Source of the DNA: Castanea sativa
Taxonomy: Eukaryota; Streptophyta; Magnoliopsida; Fagales; Fagaceae
Direction: 5' to 3'
Assembly (NCBI RefSeq): GCF_040712315.1
Contig: NC_134016.1
Location: forward strand, 3,573,501 to 3,637,500
Length of the DNA: 64,000 bases
In this document: one piece after another, positions 12,001 to 23,430 of the stretch
Layout of the letters: the number at the start of each line of letters is the position of its first letter
Position numbering within the stretch: position 1 is the first letter of the stretch
Notes under the pieces: generated by a model
Seen by the model: the letters and a program-made list of their open reading frames with translations, nothing else
What the model was told of the DNA's origin: nothing
The model's database searches: none
Program-made: the position numbers and the translations under genes

Positions 12001-12817
12001 CTGCGGTAACCAACTTCTAGACTTCTTCCTTGATGGCATTGTCTCGCTCAGGAGCAAAAACCCTCTTCTTCTGACGCACTAGTTTGGAATAGGGACACAC
12101 GTTCAGGCTGTGAGTAATAACACTTGGATCAATACCAGGCATGTCTTCATGACTCCATGCAAAGATATCGAGACTTTTCTTTAAAAACTGGACCAAAGCA
12201 TGCTTTACCTCTTCTTCCATGCTCTCCCCAATTCTAATGAACTTCTCAAGCCTGTTCTCGTCCAAAGGGACGCCTTCTAACACCTCAGTGGGTTCCGCTG
12301 CAATCCTTCTCTCGTCTATACTCATTGCCTGTATATGCTCGTCCATCGCCAGCATGGCTAGGCAGCACTCTCTAGTGGCCAACTGATCTCCTTGTACTTG
12401 GCCCACTCCGTGCTCGGTCGGGAATTTGATGGACAAGTGGTAGGTAGAGGTTACCGCCTTCCAACTATTCAGAGTCGGTCTTCCAATCATTGCATTATAT
12501 GACGATGCACAATCAACAATAAGGAAATTTACCTCTTTGGTTATCTGCTGTGGATACGCTCTAACGACCACTAGTAATGTGATGGTGCCCACTAGTTGCA
12601 CCTTCATTCCTCCGAATCCTACCAATAGCGAATTCACTGGTCGAAGCTGATCTCGTCCTAACCTCATTTGCTGGAAGGTGGGGTAATACAAAATGTCCGC
12701 AGAACTACCATTGTCTATCAACACCCTCCTAGTCATGTAGTCAGCAATGAGTAGGGTGATGACTATCGCGTCATCGTGTGGGTGGTGAAGTCGTCCTGCG
12801 TCCTCGTCTGTGAACAT
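9058..12817 (-). pseudogene. Tat-type pol: protease, RT, RNase H, second RNase H, integrase (degenerate)
   Basis: Reading leftwards: an aspartic protease with the DNGSS active-site motif (near 12710). RT follows with LSFMDAFSSYNQ and the catalytic YVDDM (about 11605). Then comes an RNase H of the usual gypsy type. A second RNase H has INVDGSS, NETEYE, GDSQL and ADALA, the four acidic positions expected of an archaeal-like RNase H. Integrase has the HHCC-type zinc region (HEGACGNHSGA ... CDQCQR), DDE-core pieces (LISDNGRQFDN, then SSPSHPQANGQAE) and a C-terminal WEGPYRV motif. In-frame stops lie near 12017, 11453, 10690, 9946 and 9357, with frameshifts around 11450-11260 and 9900. It continues the gag frame across most breaks, so the ancestor was a single gag-pol reading frame. 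Not functional. Confidence 0.88.
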
Positions 12818-12874
12818 AATGGCCTGCTCGTCTACTTCCCTCGTCTTAGGAGGTCGTCTAGATAGCTGGATGTT

Positions 12875-14323
12875 CTACACCACCTTCAGGTATGTCTTCC
12901 TTGACTTGGATGACTGCCCTGTCAAGTTTCCTCCGATAATTACTCTTATCTCTCCTAGTGGGGGTCGTGATGACTCTTCCACCTTAGCCTTCAGTTTCTC
13001 ATCTCTCTGGTCTCGTCCAAGGAAGTTCCTTAGCTTTCCTTGTTTAATGAGGTTCTCTATCTGCTGCTTCAAATCAAAGCACTCGTTCGTGTCATGCCCG
13101 TGGTCTTTATGAAAGCGGCAATACTTGCTCCTATTACGCTTGTTAGGATCTCCCTTCATCTTATCCGGCCACTTCAAGGACGGATCATCCTTGATCTGCA
13201 TAAGAACCTGCTCTAGTGGCATACTCAGGGGTGTGTATTGCTGATTTCTCGCTGAAGAACCTGCCTTCTTACCATCCTTGTCTTTTCTCTCATCTACCCG
13301 AGCCTTCTTTGGACGAGGTCCCTGATCTGAGTAACGTTGGTGGCCCGCTTCCGAGCGCTCTGCTCTCTTTCTCTTCTTGGCTATGATAGCGTCCTCAGCA
13401 TTCATGAAATTCTGGGCCGAATGGACGAGTTCGGCCATAGTCTGTGGTTCCTACTCGTAGAGCTTATGGATGAACAAGTCAGAATTGACCCCATTGTGAA
13501 AAGCGGCCAACAATAACTTGTCATCCATTTCGTCCACCATCAAGGCTTCCCTATTAAACCGGGTTATGAAGGATTGCAAACTCTCATTTTTCCCTTGCTC
13601 TATAGTTAGCAAACTAGAAGAGGAACGCTTGTGGCGTTGTCCTCCAATGAAATTATTGACAAACAACTTACTCAACTCTTCAAATGATCCCACTGAGTTT
13701 GGGGGTATTTTGCTGAACCACACCCGCGCTGGTCCCTTAAGTGTGGTAAGGAAAGCTCTGCACATAATCTCGTCCGAGACCCCTTGAAGGTGCATGGTCA
13801 TCTTGAAAGTAGCAATGTGATCACATGGGTCACGATTTCCATCATACGAATCCAAAGAAGACATTTTAAATTTCGGAGGTAGAGGATGACTGTTGATGGA
13901 AGCCGTGAAAGGGGAGTCCGTTCGGTGAACTAAATCATCCACTAGATTTGCTCGCCTCATGTTCTCCCTCATCTCATCCATGGCTTTTCTCATCTGGTCC
14001 ATCTCTCTTTCCAAGTGTGGCACTCTTCTTGAAGCAGTACCCCTTGTCTGATTTTTGGACTCAACATTTTCTCCTCCACCTTCCTGATTCTGGGCTTGTC
14101 CTTTCGTGTGCCCATCATGGCGCTGCCTCCTAAGGTTGATCTCCCTGTTCAACTCCTGATTCTGACGGGTCAGTTCTGCCATAGTGGCAGCCATGGATTT
14201 TATATGTTAAACAGAAGAAGGTTGCATGACAGGCGCTGACTAACGATCGCGAAGGGGATTACTAGAAGCATCCTTACTCTCTTGGTGGCCTGGGCTAGTA
14301 GCCCTTGATCTTGTTCGAACCAT
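12875..14323 (-). pseudogene. Tat-type gag (capsid and zinc knuckle), interrupted
   Basis: The likely start is the ATG complementary to 14321-14323, in frame with the rest. Stops follow at codons 28 and 39, then at 13451-13453 and 12875-12877. Recognisable parts are a coiled-coil N-terminal region (MAELTRQNQELNREI, then heptads with MDQMRKAMDEMRENM), a Retrotrans_gag capsid core (FKMTMHLQGVSDE, ARVWFSKIP, SFEELSKLFVNNF) and a basic nucleocapsid with a zinc-knuckle-like CRFHKDHGHDTNECF. The protein would package the element RNA in cytoplasmic particles. Gag and pol share one frame. Confidence 0.85.
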
Positions 14324-14395
14324 TCAGCCTTTTGTTTGAGAAAGGCTAATCGTTGAAAACAAAACAGATAATCGAACGAAAAGAACAGTGATTTC

Positions 14396-14411
14396 CCACA
14401 GACGACGCCAA
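14396..14411 (-). other. Primer-binding site of the Tat element
   Basis: On the minus strand the sequence one base inside the 5' LTR reads TGGCGTCGTCTGTGGG. This is the form found next to the 5' LTR of many plant gypsy elements, usually TGGCGCCGTCTGTGGG, where the 3' end of a host tRNA primes reverse transcription. One C-to-T difference is consistent with decay. Confidence 0.75.
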
Positions 14412-14412
14412 C

Positions 14413-15071
14413 TGATAATGCGAAGAAAATCAATAGGCTGGATGCTTCAGACTTGAAAGGACTACTTGCTCTTTCGATGGCCTGGAAAAGAAAGAAAAGC
14501 GATCAAAGGTGACCGGGGTTGCCGGCCAAGAACCCTTCGATGGCAAAGTTAGTTTTCTCTTTATATTTTCGGAGTTCCAACTTTTTGGGAAATATAAAGC
14601 GTACCTTTTTCTGGTTTGAATGAGTGTTTATATAGTGTCCTATGAACAGTTATTGGGCTTGTAGCCTCCCCTGGATTTGAGGAGGTGCAAGGGTTCAAGG
14701 ATAACTTTCACAACCGTTTAGGAGTTATATTTTCTCATATAACGGTCACTGGAAGTTATGCGTATGTTACGGAGTGGTGACATATACTCAAGAATTTTTC
14801 GAAGTGTAAAGGGCTCGTCCAGGGGTCCTTTTGTTCTATATACCTTGCTTCTAAAGGAGGTTGTTCCTCTTATGGACAAACCCCTTCAGGACAGGGTTGA
14901 TAGCTTTCCTACGAAGAGTAGATGTAGTTGTGCCAAATTTGACTGCGGGTGTGTTTTCGTCTATGGACGACCATGGACATTAGCCTCGTCCTGGTGCTTT
15001 CTTTTGGACAACTGCTGGTGTGGATGACCATGGACGGTCTGGAGTACTTTATTTTTCTCCATTCCTCATCA
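14413..15071 (-). repeat. 5' LTR of the Tat element (right copy)
   Basis: Matches 4804-5462 over its full 659 bp. The right target duplication ATTAC follows at 15072-15076. Confidence 0.9.
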
Positions 15072-15076
15072 ATTAC

Positions 15077-15614
15077 AAATTTACAACTTGAGAGAGAAAT
15101 AGATTCTAAAGAGTACAAAAAAGTATATATTTTAAGTTTACACATTTCAAATTCAAAATTCACAAATGATATGGACTTTTGAACTTTTTTCTTTTACTTT
15201 AGTTTTGTTTTGTGTTAGTTAGACTTAGTGTTAGCAACTTAGTGTTAGTATTTAACTTAGTGTTAAACATTCAATAGTGTAGACGTGTAGTTTTTTTTTT
15301 TTTTTTTTTAAGAGAAGACGTGTAGCTGTAAATGCTTTTCCTTTTGTATTTTTTTTCCTTTGATTATCCTTTTTTTTAATAAATGAGGGCATAACCACTG
15401 ATACTGATGGCTACTAAATAATTAGGTGGTGTCAGTGCATTGTTCTTTTATGTCTATGCACCTAGCACCTTGACATGTAGTCTAAATATTTTTTAGGAAA
15501 AAAAATGGGTCAGGTCATAGATTGGCCTACAAAAAAATGGGTTGGCCACGAGTTGGTTTGTTCTTTACTTATGCCAAGAAATTTGGGTTTGGACCGGTGT
15601 GGACACAACAGCCA
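15077..15614. other. Spacer, no gene seen
   Basis: AT-rich with a long T run near 15291. The segment 15500-15600 contains a 'GGGTCAGGTCA ... TTGGCC' stretch that partly resembles the flank at 17130-17160, which may mark the interrupted host sequence or an older repeat. Confidence 0.5.
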
Positions 15615-17104
15615 CTACCTAGTTTTTGCAATGGTCTAGGAACCATATATATTGCGTCCTCTCAGGGAATGACCTTTTGATCTTACTACCAGAGATATGG
15701 GTTCGGAGTTTAGGTACGCTAACTCACACACACATTAGCATACAACATAGCATCGCTCATCCCAAACCTAACCATACATCTAATCATGGCATCCATCACA
15801 AAACCCTAGTATACATCTATCATGGCATCAAAGCATATTCAAGGCAGCAACATATACAAACAAATCAAGGCAGAAACATAAGCATTAGGAAAGATTTAAG
15901 CATTCACATTCATCTATAACATCAACACAAGATTACATCACAAATGCATGAACATTTCCAATGCAGGACTTACCTTTCACTTACCTTTCAGCAACACAAC
16001 ACCTATGGCATCAATGCGTGGGCATGTGAATGTATGTTCATGTCATCAAAACAAGGAAAACACTAAACAAACCCTAACTCTAACATGTGATAGCAAACCA
16101 AGCAATTAAACACGTGAAACATAGGCATTGAAAGCATAAAAGCATGGAAAATGAGGCTAAACAAACAAACATGTGAAAGTAGAAACAAAACAACCAAAAA
16201 AAAAACTAAGGTTTCTGGGCAACGGCATCACGCACACTAGAATAGGCCTACGTACGCATAATCAAGCCTATGTACGCAGGCTAGATTAGACGTATGCAGA
16301 TCCTTGCCTAGAAAACCTAAAAATGCAAAAACATAGCAAAACTTTAAGACAACAATTCTAACAACCTAACATGCATTTTAAGCATACAAAAACTTAAACC
16401 TAACCTAAAAAGGCATATTAAAACATATTATAGCAAACAAGAAAGCAAGCAGAAGGATTTAAAAGCAGAAAATAAAAGAAAAGGAAAAAGAAAGGTTTAG
16501 ACTAGATACCTCACCCAAAAGCTTTCCAAGCTTGATTTTGACCGTTCCCTTCAGTCAAATCTATTCACAAACCAATAAGAAAGTGATTAGCAACGTTAAA
16601 CTAAAAGGATTGGGGCCAGAAAATGTCTCAATCAAATAAAATTGACTTGAGGGTGTTTTGTGAAAAACTCCCTTTTGATTCACTATTTTCTAGTGAATCT
16701 TAGGTTTTTCCCGTAGGTTTTCTGTGTCTTTTGAAAATGTACCATGTAAAGCTTTTTATAGTTGAAAAAATGGGCTTTGGAATGGCTCCTAGACAATGTG
16801 GGATTCAACCTTAGCCATTATTGTAGAAAATTTGTCTTTCTTATGCTTTTGAAACCCTAGTTGCGTATGCAAGAATATGCCTGCTTACGCATGCATTGGC
16901 TCACGTACGCAAGCCGAGGGCCACTTAAGTCATTTTATTTCCAAAAATAGATTTTGCTCATTTAAAAGGTTTTATCTTCCATTTTAACACTTCTTAAGTC
17001 AATTTAAATCTAATTGGGCTCTAAACTGGCCTTAAGCCTTAGAGTTCGAGCATCATTAGGGAACGGGGGCCCAAGTCGTAAGGGGTACAAAATGCGATGT
17101 CTAC
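15615..17104 (-). mobile_element. Probable solo LTR, minus strand
   Basis: Read on the minus strand it starts TGTAGACATCGCATTTTGT at 17104, a typical plant LTR start, and could end at ...CTAGGTA (15615). The flanks GCCAG (17105-17109) and GCCAC (15610-15614) would be a target duplication with one mismatch. There is no internal coding sequence. It contains two clusters of TACGCA/TGCGTA words (16230-16300 and 16863-16915). The boundaries and the assignment are tentative; it could instead be a truncated element. Confidence 0.4.
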
Positions 17105-17164
17105 AGCCAGTCAAACATAGGCGACTTTGGGTCAGGTCAGCAAATTTTGGCCCATTTTACCATG

Positions 17165-18545
17165 TCTACTTAAAGCATTGTATGATTTCATTCTCCGAAT
17201 TTAATAAATTTATCACTATCCATCCATAAATATAACCATATACTTCAAACATATTTGATTTCAATCAGATTTAATGTGATGCTAGATCTTCTTCATTTAG
17301 TTGTAGCATTTGGATGGTAAGTTTTGATAACAGTTCAGATTATGTTAATAATAGATGATTGTATTATTATTTTTCTTGAATTTCATGTATTGCATGGATT
17401 TATGACTAGTTTATAATATCATTAACGTGGAAGTTTAGCAAAGGATTAAACTAATTTATTCTAATTTTGTATCAAGTGTCGTAAGTTAATTAGACTTCAA
17501 TTCTACTCCAATTTTATGTCAAGTTTCTTTTCAATCTAAAACTATTTTAAGTCCATTCTACTTCAAACCCATTTAAGCTTACTTCCAACTCATTTGAAAC
17601 TAATTTAAATTCTTTTTCCAAAACTTATTGTGGGGGGTCCGAGGATAACGCCTCTGCTGGACGATGCTTAGGGAGCGTATGAGCCCAACCGGTAGATACT
17701 ATGGTGGAAAGAACTAGTATAACCTAAAGAAAGGGTTTGAATGAGGGCCTTTAAACGACCTGAGGAAGGAGAGAGAAGCCCTGTCTCTTGGTAACAGAGG
17801 GGAGTATCGCCCCTGGTTTGAAAGTGTGGGAGGAAAGAGAATGAGAGACTTGTCAAGAAAGCACACATCATCTTCGCATTTAATGTGCTGCACCAACTAA
17901 ATCAGCTGCATTAATGGCTAACTGATAGCTAAACAGTGTCATGACAGCCTGTATCTCACTCAGCACTCCCTCCAAAGGTAGGATGGGACAAGTCTCTATG
18001 GGAAATCAATGATAAGCTAGCTACTATAAAAGAAGGAGGGGGGGGGGGGGGAAGATCCCACTGAACGGGGACCGGAACCCAAATGTTAGGAAGAAGTTAT
18101 CCAAACTTGTAATCTTCAAAGTATAACGTACTCCCTCAGCTGACCAAGGAGACATTAATATACGTTTTCACCTTTTTTTTTTTTTTTTTTACTTCAGTTC
18201 TTATTTCTTTTGTCGAGATCTTTTTCTTTGACCTTAACCCTTTGGTTTAGGAACCCATGTGTTGGTCTACTACACTCATCTCTAAAATTGTTGTAGTGGG
18301 CTTGCTTCCAAAGCCTAGACATTCAACTTTTGGGCCTTTGTGTTTGTTTTTGCCCCGTATACTTATAGTTAACTCAAATATAAATTCCAATTAAATTTTT
18401 TACTATACTTTAGAAAACTAATTATGCATTTTCAATAGATTTTCATAAAAAATGACTTTTTTTTTTTAATTTATTTGAAAAATATAATAAACATCTACAA
18501 CATTAATTGTATCTCATTAAAATATTTCCGTTAAAAATTAAATAT
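17165..18545. repeat. Left end of resistance-locus copy A (paralogous to 47420-48015)
   Basis: 17172-17628 and 18362-18545 align with 47424-47877 and 47872-48010. Matching landmarks include GTATGATTTCATTCTCC, TGATGCTAGATCTT, TAGTTTATAATATCATTAA and AATATAATAAACATC. The alignment is interrupted only by the solo LTR at 17629-18361. It is noncoding and AT-rich. It defines the 5' side of a segmental duplication of the NB-LRR locus. Confidence 0.75.
17629..18361 (+). mobile_element. Solo LTR, 733 bp, TSD CTTAT
   Basis: It starts TGTGGGGGGTCCGAGG and ends CCCCGTATA (terminal CA decayed to TA). CTTAT flanks both sides (17624-17628 and 18362-18366). The paralogous locus at 47872 reads straight through a single CTTAT, the empty site. 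Orientation is set by the TG start. It contains a 15-base G run near 18040 and a T run near 18173. Confidence 0.75.
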
Positions 18546-19805
18546 ATAAATAGTTCAACAGAGTATAATATTTTTTTCTTATAAAAAAAGTATAATTTTT
18601 TAAATTAAAATGGAATAATTAAGATTAAATAATTTGCACAATAATAATTAGGCTTTTCTAAAAGTAAGAAAAACTTTAAAAATGAACAGAATAATATTTA
18701 ATCTAGGTAGAAACATTTCTCTCTCTCACACACACACATATGACTGTAGTTAATTTTTGTTGCATCGATCCTAACATATATGGAGAGTAATCACGTGTAG
18801 TGACAAATAACATAACCCAGATTGCTGTCAAGCTACTTTGGGTTCGGGATAGTTTATTTGATATTTCCATTAGTCGTTCAAGGAAAATTTGGTAACAACG
18901 ATTTTACCACCAAAATTTTCACACACATACAATAATTTTTGTATTGTAGCAAGTCGCAGTTAAGTGAGTTTGTGAGAGAATTTATGAATTTTCGGTGAAA
19001 AACTGCCCTTAGTACGTAGTAGTGTTGGTCAAAAGCCCTCCTGCATCTTTTCAGTGACTAGGGCTTCCCTCAGCCTCAGCTCAGTATCTAGCTCCCAGTA
19101 CCATTCCATAAATTAAAAAGATACCATTGATTTATTCATCAAAGTTATTGTTGCGCACATGGTGCCAGCTATATTTTTGTATACTATATTAATTTGTTGA
19201 CTGAATGTGAGTTTATCAAAATGTACATACATGCAGCATTGGCCACTTAGACAAATATATAATGATGATGTGCTAGTTCCGTCACATGGCTTGTGTCCCC
19301 ATTCCATAAGCCTCCTTCTTGGTAGAAGTGACGAACGGACTAAATTACTTTAGACTTGTGCAAGTTGATGAGTTTTCTATATAATATTATTTCTTTATAT
19401 CTCTGCATAGGCCATTAAACAAAAATGTTAAATTGAAGTTGATGCAGAATTGCACAAGTAGATGGTGCTATAAGACGTTGATGCGCAGTTCACAATGCAA
19501 ATGGTGGCCAGCTGTATCTGTATTATATTACTTTGTTGATCATATAATATGAGTTTTTACTCTGCCAAATTGTGAAGGTTTATCTGCTTTGGCCCTTGGG
19601 CAATTATTTAATGATGATGGCCAAGCTCCAGCACATGGTTATGTCCCCAGATGGAACAAATAGATATGTACAAGTTGATGTTCTAATGTTCCCATCTTCT
19701 ATATTGTTATTGCTGTTAGTCTTCAGCATACTGATACCTCTATAGTTTCCAAATACTTCCAGCTTATTTCTGAATTCTGACTTCTACCTGAGTACCAAAG
19801 AAAAC
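18546..19805. other. 5' flank of the NB-LRR gene
   Basis: No coding sequence. It probably contains the promoter and 5' UTR of the gene starting at 19806, within 19700-19805. No clear TATA box could be fixed. It includes a diverged internal duplication (listed separately). Confidence 0.45.
19145..19660. repeat. Diverged direct repeat upstream of the NB-LRR gene
   Basis: 19145-19310 and 19468-19660 share the order of landmarks: GCCAGCT(A/G)TAT, TTTGTTGA near ATATGAG, TTTATC, GGCC, ATAATGATGATG, then CACATGG and TGTCCCCA. A promoter-region duplication of roughly 190 bp is likely. Confidence 0.55.
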
Positions 19806-22800
19806 ATGGCTGAGGCTATTGTTGCTGATGTTGCTAAGGGAATACTGAACAAGCTGATTCCACTTGTTACTGACCAGATCAGCCTTGCTTGGGGTTTCAA
19901 GGAGGCGCTGACACGACTTTGTGACTCATTAATGACAATTCAAGCTGTGCTGGCTGATGCCGAGAGAAGGCAAGTGAGAGAAGAGCTAGTGAGGCTTTGG
20001 CTGCGGAGGCTTAAAGATGTTGCTTATGATGCTGATGACGTGCTAGATGAGCTTGCTTACGAGATTCTTCGGCGAAAGGTAGAGATCCGAAACCAAATGA
20101 AGAGAAAGGTATGCTTCTTCTTTTCATTTTCAAATCCCATTGCATTCCGTTTCAAGATGGCCAACAAAGTTAAGGCAATTGCTGAATCGCTGAAGAGAAT
20201 TAATGATGAAGCAAATCAATTTAGACTTACTAAAGTCGAATCAGAAAATGTCAATCTTGAGAATGTCCTAGGCCAGCGAGTTGAATCAGTAAATGTCAAT
20301 CCTAAGAATGTCCTAGGCCAGCGAGAGACAGATCGCTTTCTTGATAATTCAGAAGTTGTAGGAAGGGGAGATCGTGTTTCAGAAATAGTGAAATTAATGA
20401 CTAGTAAAACCAGCGAAAAACTCTCAGTCATTCCCATAGTAGGAATGGCAGGTTTGGGAAAAACAACTTTAGCAAAAATGCTCTACAATCATGAGCTAGT
20501 GAAGAGTCATTTTAATAAGAAAATATGGGTATGTGTCTCTAATGATTTTGACGATAAAAGGATTCTAGGAGGGATTCTAGATTTCCTTATCGATAACCCA
20601 AGTCCATTAAATACAAAGGATAAAATACTTGAAAAACTTCAAGAAGAGTTGGAGGTTGGAAGATATCTTCTAGTCCTTGATGATGTGTGGAATGAAGAGT
20701 CACTTAAATGGGAAACTTTAAGAAGTTGTTTGTTGGGAATTACTTCAAATATTGGAAACTACATTATTGTTACAACCCGTAATGACAATGTGGCAGCAAT
20801 CATGGGGACACTTCCCCGATGTCACTTGGAAAAACTTCCAGATGATGAGTGTTGGTCCATAATCAAGAAGAAAGTATCTCTTAGTGAAAGAGTTCCATTA
20901 ACTCTAGATTTGGAGGAAATTGGAAGGGATATTGCTAAAAAATGTGGAGGGGTTCCATTAGCTGCAAAAGTCCTAGGAGGAATGATGTGTGGTAAAAAAG
21001 AGAAAAGTGAATGGTTAGCAATTCTAAACAATGAAATTTGGAACATACATGGCAGGAATGAAATTCTACCAATATTAAAATTGAGCTTCAATCATCTTCC
21101 ATTGCCATCTCTTAAACAATGCTTTGCATATTGTTCAATTTTTCCTAAAGATTATGAGATTAACAAGGAAGAATTAATTCAGCTTTGGATGGCCGAAGGG
21201 TTTCTTCAACCGTCTCAAGGAAGTAGTTTAGTGATGGAAGATATTGGTAACATGCATTTTGATATATTGTTAGCAAATTCCTTATTCCAGGATGTGGAAA
21301 AGGACGATTGTGATAATATTAAGAGTTGTAAGATGCATGATTTGGTACATGATCTTGCCCTCTCAATTTAAAAATTTGAAACTTTGATTTTGGAGGAAGA
21401 ATCACAAGATAATATCAATCATGTACAGGATAATATCAATCATGTACGGCGTTTATTAATCCAATATGATGGGGAAATAGTACCAAAAATTCCACTTTCA
21501 AATGACCATGTTCGGAGAATGCGTACACTTGTTTCAAAAAATGCTATGTCTGGAAACAAATTATCAAATTTTAAATGCTTGCGTGTTCTAAAATTATCTG
21601 GAAATCAGATAACAAAGTTATCAAACTCAATTGGTTGCTTGGTACACTTGAGGCTTCTCCACATCTCAAAGACTAGCATCAGAGCATTACCAAACTCCAT
21701 CACCAAGCTCTACAATTTGCAGACTTTAAGACTTGAAGGCTGCAACAGATGTGAACAAGTTCCCACCCTCGGGCACCTACCCTGCCTTAAGGCTCTAGAA
21801 ATAGCGGGAATGCATAACGTGACATGTATTGGAGTTGAGTTTTACGGCATTTGCAGTAATGTATTGTTTCCGACATTAAGAACACTCAGAATTGAAGATA
21901 TGCACAAACTAGTGGAGTGGAAGGATGCACTGGAGGTGACATTAGCACGTGTAGTGTTTCCTTGCCTTGAGGTGTTGACCATTAAAAATTGTTCACAACT
22001 GAGGAGTGCCCCATGTCATTTTCCGTTTCTACAGAAATTAAAGATTGATAAAGTCTACAACACGGCTTTGCAAAGGATTAGCAGCAATCTTACCACACTC
22101 AAGTCCGCCCGTATTTCTAATATATCAGGACCTACTTTTGTGCCAGAGCAACTTTTCTGTACCTCTCTCCAATCACTCCAAATAGAATGTTGTCTGCAAC
22201 TGAGTTCTATTGTGGACACCTCGCAACCCCTCATTTCCCTCGAGTTGACAATAAAATATTGTCCTAAGCTGAAGTGTTTTCCATGTATACAAGGTCTACG
22301 CCGCTTGCATATTGAAAATTGTGGTTTTGAAGTTCTAACTAAGCTACAATTATGTACGTCTCTCTCACAATTGCACATAATTTGTTGTCATGACTTGAAA
22401 TCACTTCCAGATCTACAAGAATGCCATTCTCTTGCCCAACTAGATATCTACAGGTGTCGTAATCTCAAATCAATTCCAGATCTACAAGAATGCCATTCTC
22501 TTGCCCAACTAGATATCTACAGGTGTCGTAATCTCAAATCAATTCCAGATATACAAGAATGCCATTCTCTTGCCCAATTAGAGATCTACGGGTGTCCTAA
22601 TCTCAAATCAATTCCAGATCTAGGAGAGTTGTGCTTTCTTACCTGTTTAGCAATTACAGATTGCAGCAACATCATGCGTCTGCCAGAGGGGTCATTAAAA
22701 TGCTTGAAGAGTTTGGCGATTGGTGGGTATTGCAGGGAGCTGGATGTTTTTCCCAGTCTCAATTTCATCCAACACTCTCATACGACCCTCGAACGTCTAC

Positions 22801-23111
22801 ACTTGAAAGGGTGTTCTAAACTCAACTCTCTCCCAGACGAAATTCAACATTTCACTGCCCTTGAAACTCTGAGTATCGATAGTTTTGGTGGAATAGAAAC
22901 TTTACCTGAGTGGTTGGGCAACCTTTCTTCCCTTAAAAAACTCAATATTTGGAAGTGCAATAACCTGATGTATCTGCCCACAACCACAACACGCCTCATC
23001 AAATTAGAAGAACTAGATATTATGTACTGCTCCAAGTTAAAGGAAAGATGTGCAAAGGGAAGCGGGGCTGAGTGGTTGAAGATTGTCCACATTCCAAAGA
23101 TAAGCATGTAA
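19806..23111 (+). pseudogene. CC-NB-LRR (CNL) disease-resistance gene with one internal stop
   Basis: Intracellular immune receptor of the non-TIR class. The ATG at 19806 opens a coiled-coil Rx-type N-terminus with an EDVID-like segment ([15 protein letters not shown], about residue 75). NB-ARC motifs follow in order: P-loop GMAGLGKTT (about 213), [16 protein letters not shown], kinase-2 [10 protein letters not shown] (about 288; the final W is typical of CNLs), GLPL as CGGVPLAAK (about 380), [19 protein letters not shown], and MHD as MHDLVHDLA (about 510). A TAA at 21369-21371 then stops the frame. The LRR part continues in the same frame to 23111, 1,101 codons in total. The first LRRs join directly to GCNRCEQVPTLGHLPCLK, a segment normally much further along, so roughly 200 residues of LRR appear deleted. 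No intron is needed. A short CC-NB-ARC protein could still be made; otherwise it is a pseudogene. Confidence 0.9.
22413..22619 (+). repeat. 69-bp tandem triplication within the LRR region
   Basis: Three consecutive 69-bp units (starts 22413, 22482, 22551), each coding one 23-residue LRR (ECHSLAQLDIYRCRNLKSIP type). They are nearly identical, so the expansion is recent. The third unit has drifted most. Confidence 0.95.
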
Positions 23112-23430
23112 GTTTTCTGATACCTCAAATCCTCTTCTCATATACTCTCCTTTGAATGAACAAATTATATATATTATTCATACTCAACCCTAATTTCTTT
23201 ATTCCTCTTTTCCCTTTCCCAAATAAACGATGTCCTTCCGATTGAAGCCGCTGAATTTTCAGCATCCCCAGTCATAGAAAATGGCCCAACATTGGCCGTA
23301 TTCCAATTACACAGAAATAATGAGGTAATTTCATCTAAACCTGATCTCCTCCTCTTCTTTTCTTGTGAACTTTTTTTTAAGGAACCAAATATAAAATGAT
23401 GGACATAGACAATCCGTGGTTTTAAATGAT
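23112..23430. other. 3' flank of the NB-LRR gene
   Basis: Noncoding. 23265-23340 matches 49725-49795 in copy B (CCCAACATTG...ATATTCCAATTA type landmarks) and provides one anchor of the segmental duplication. It ends at the hAT-type insertion. Confidence 0.55.

Larger units (their letters stand above)
4804..15071 (-). mobile_element. Ty3/gypsy Tat-lineage LTR retrotransposon, full length, degenerate
   Basis: Two 659-bp LTRs (4804-5462 and 14413-15071) run from TGATAAT to CATCA and differ at only a modest number of sites. A perfect 5-bp duplication ATTAC flanks the element (4799-4803 and 15072-15076). The coding strand is minus: primer site next to the right LTR, then gag, protease, RT, RNase H, a second RNase H of the archaeal-like type, and integrase ending near 9058. 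Two RNase H domains are diagnostic of the Tat lineage (Ogre/Retand type). Between integrase and the 3' LTR lies an accessory gene on the plus strand, another known Tat feature. At least eight in-frame stops plus shifts in gag-pol make it non-autonomous now. Confidence 0.9.

Noticed and set aside
12810..14133. Plus-strand open frames of 60-100 codons
   Set aside because: Shadows of gag on the opposite strand.
20216..23128. Minus-strand frames within the NB-LRR gene
   Set aside because: Antisense of a well-supported NB-ARC/LRR reading frame; no motifs of their own.
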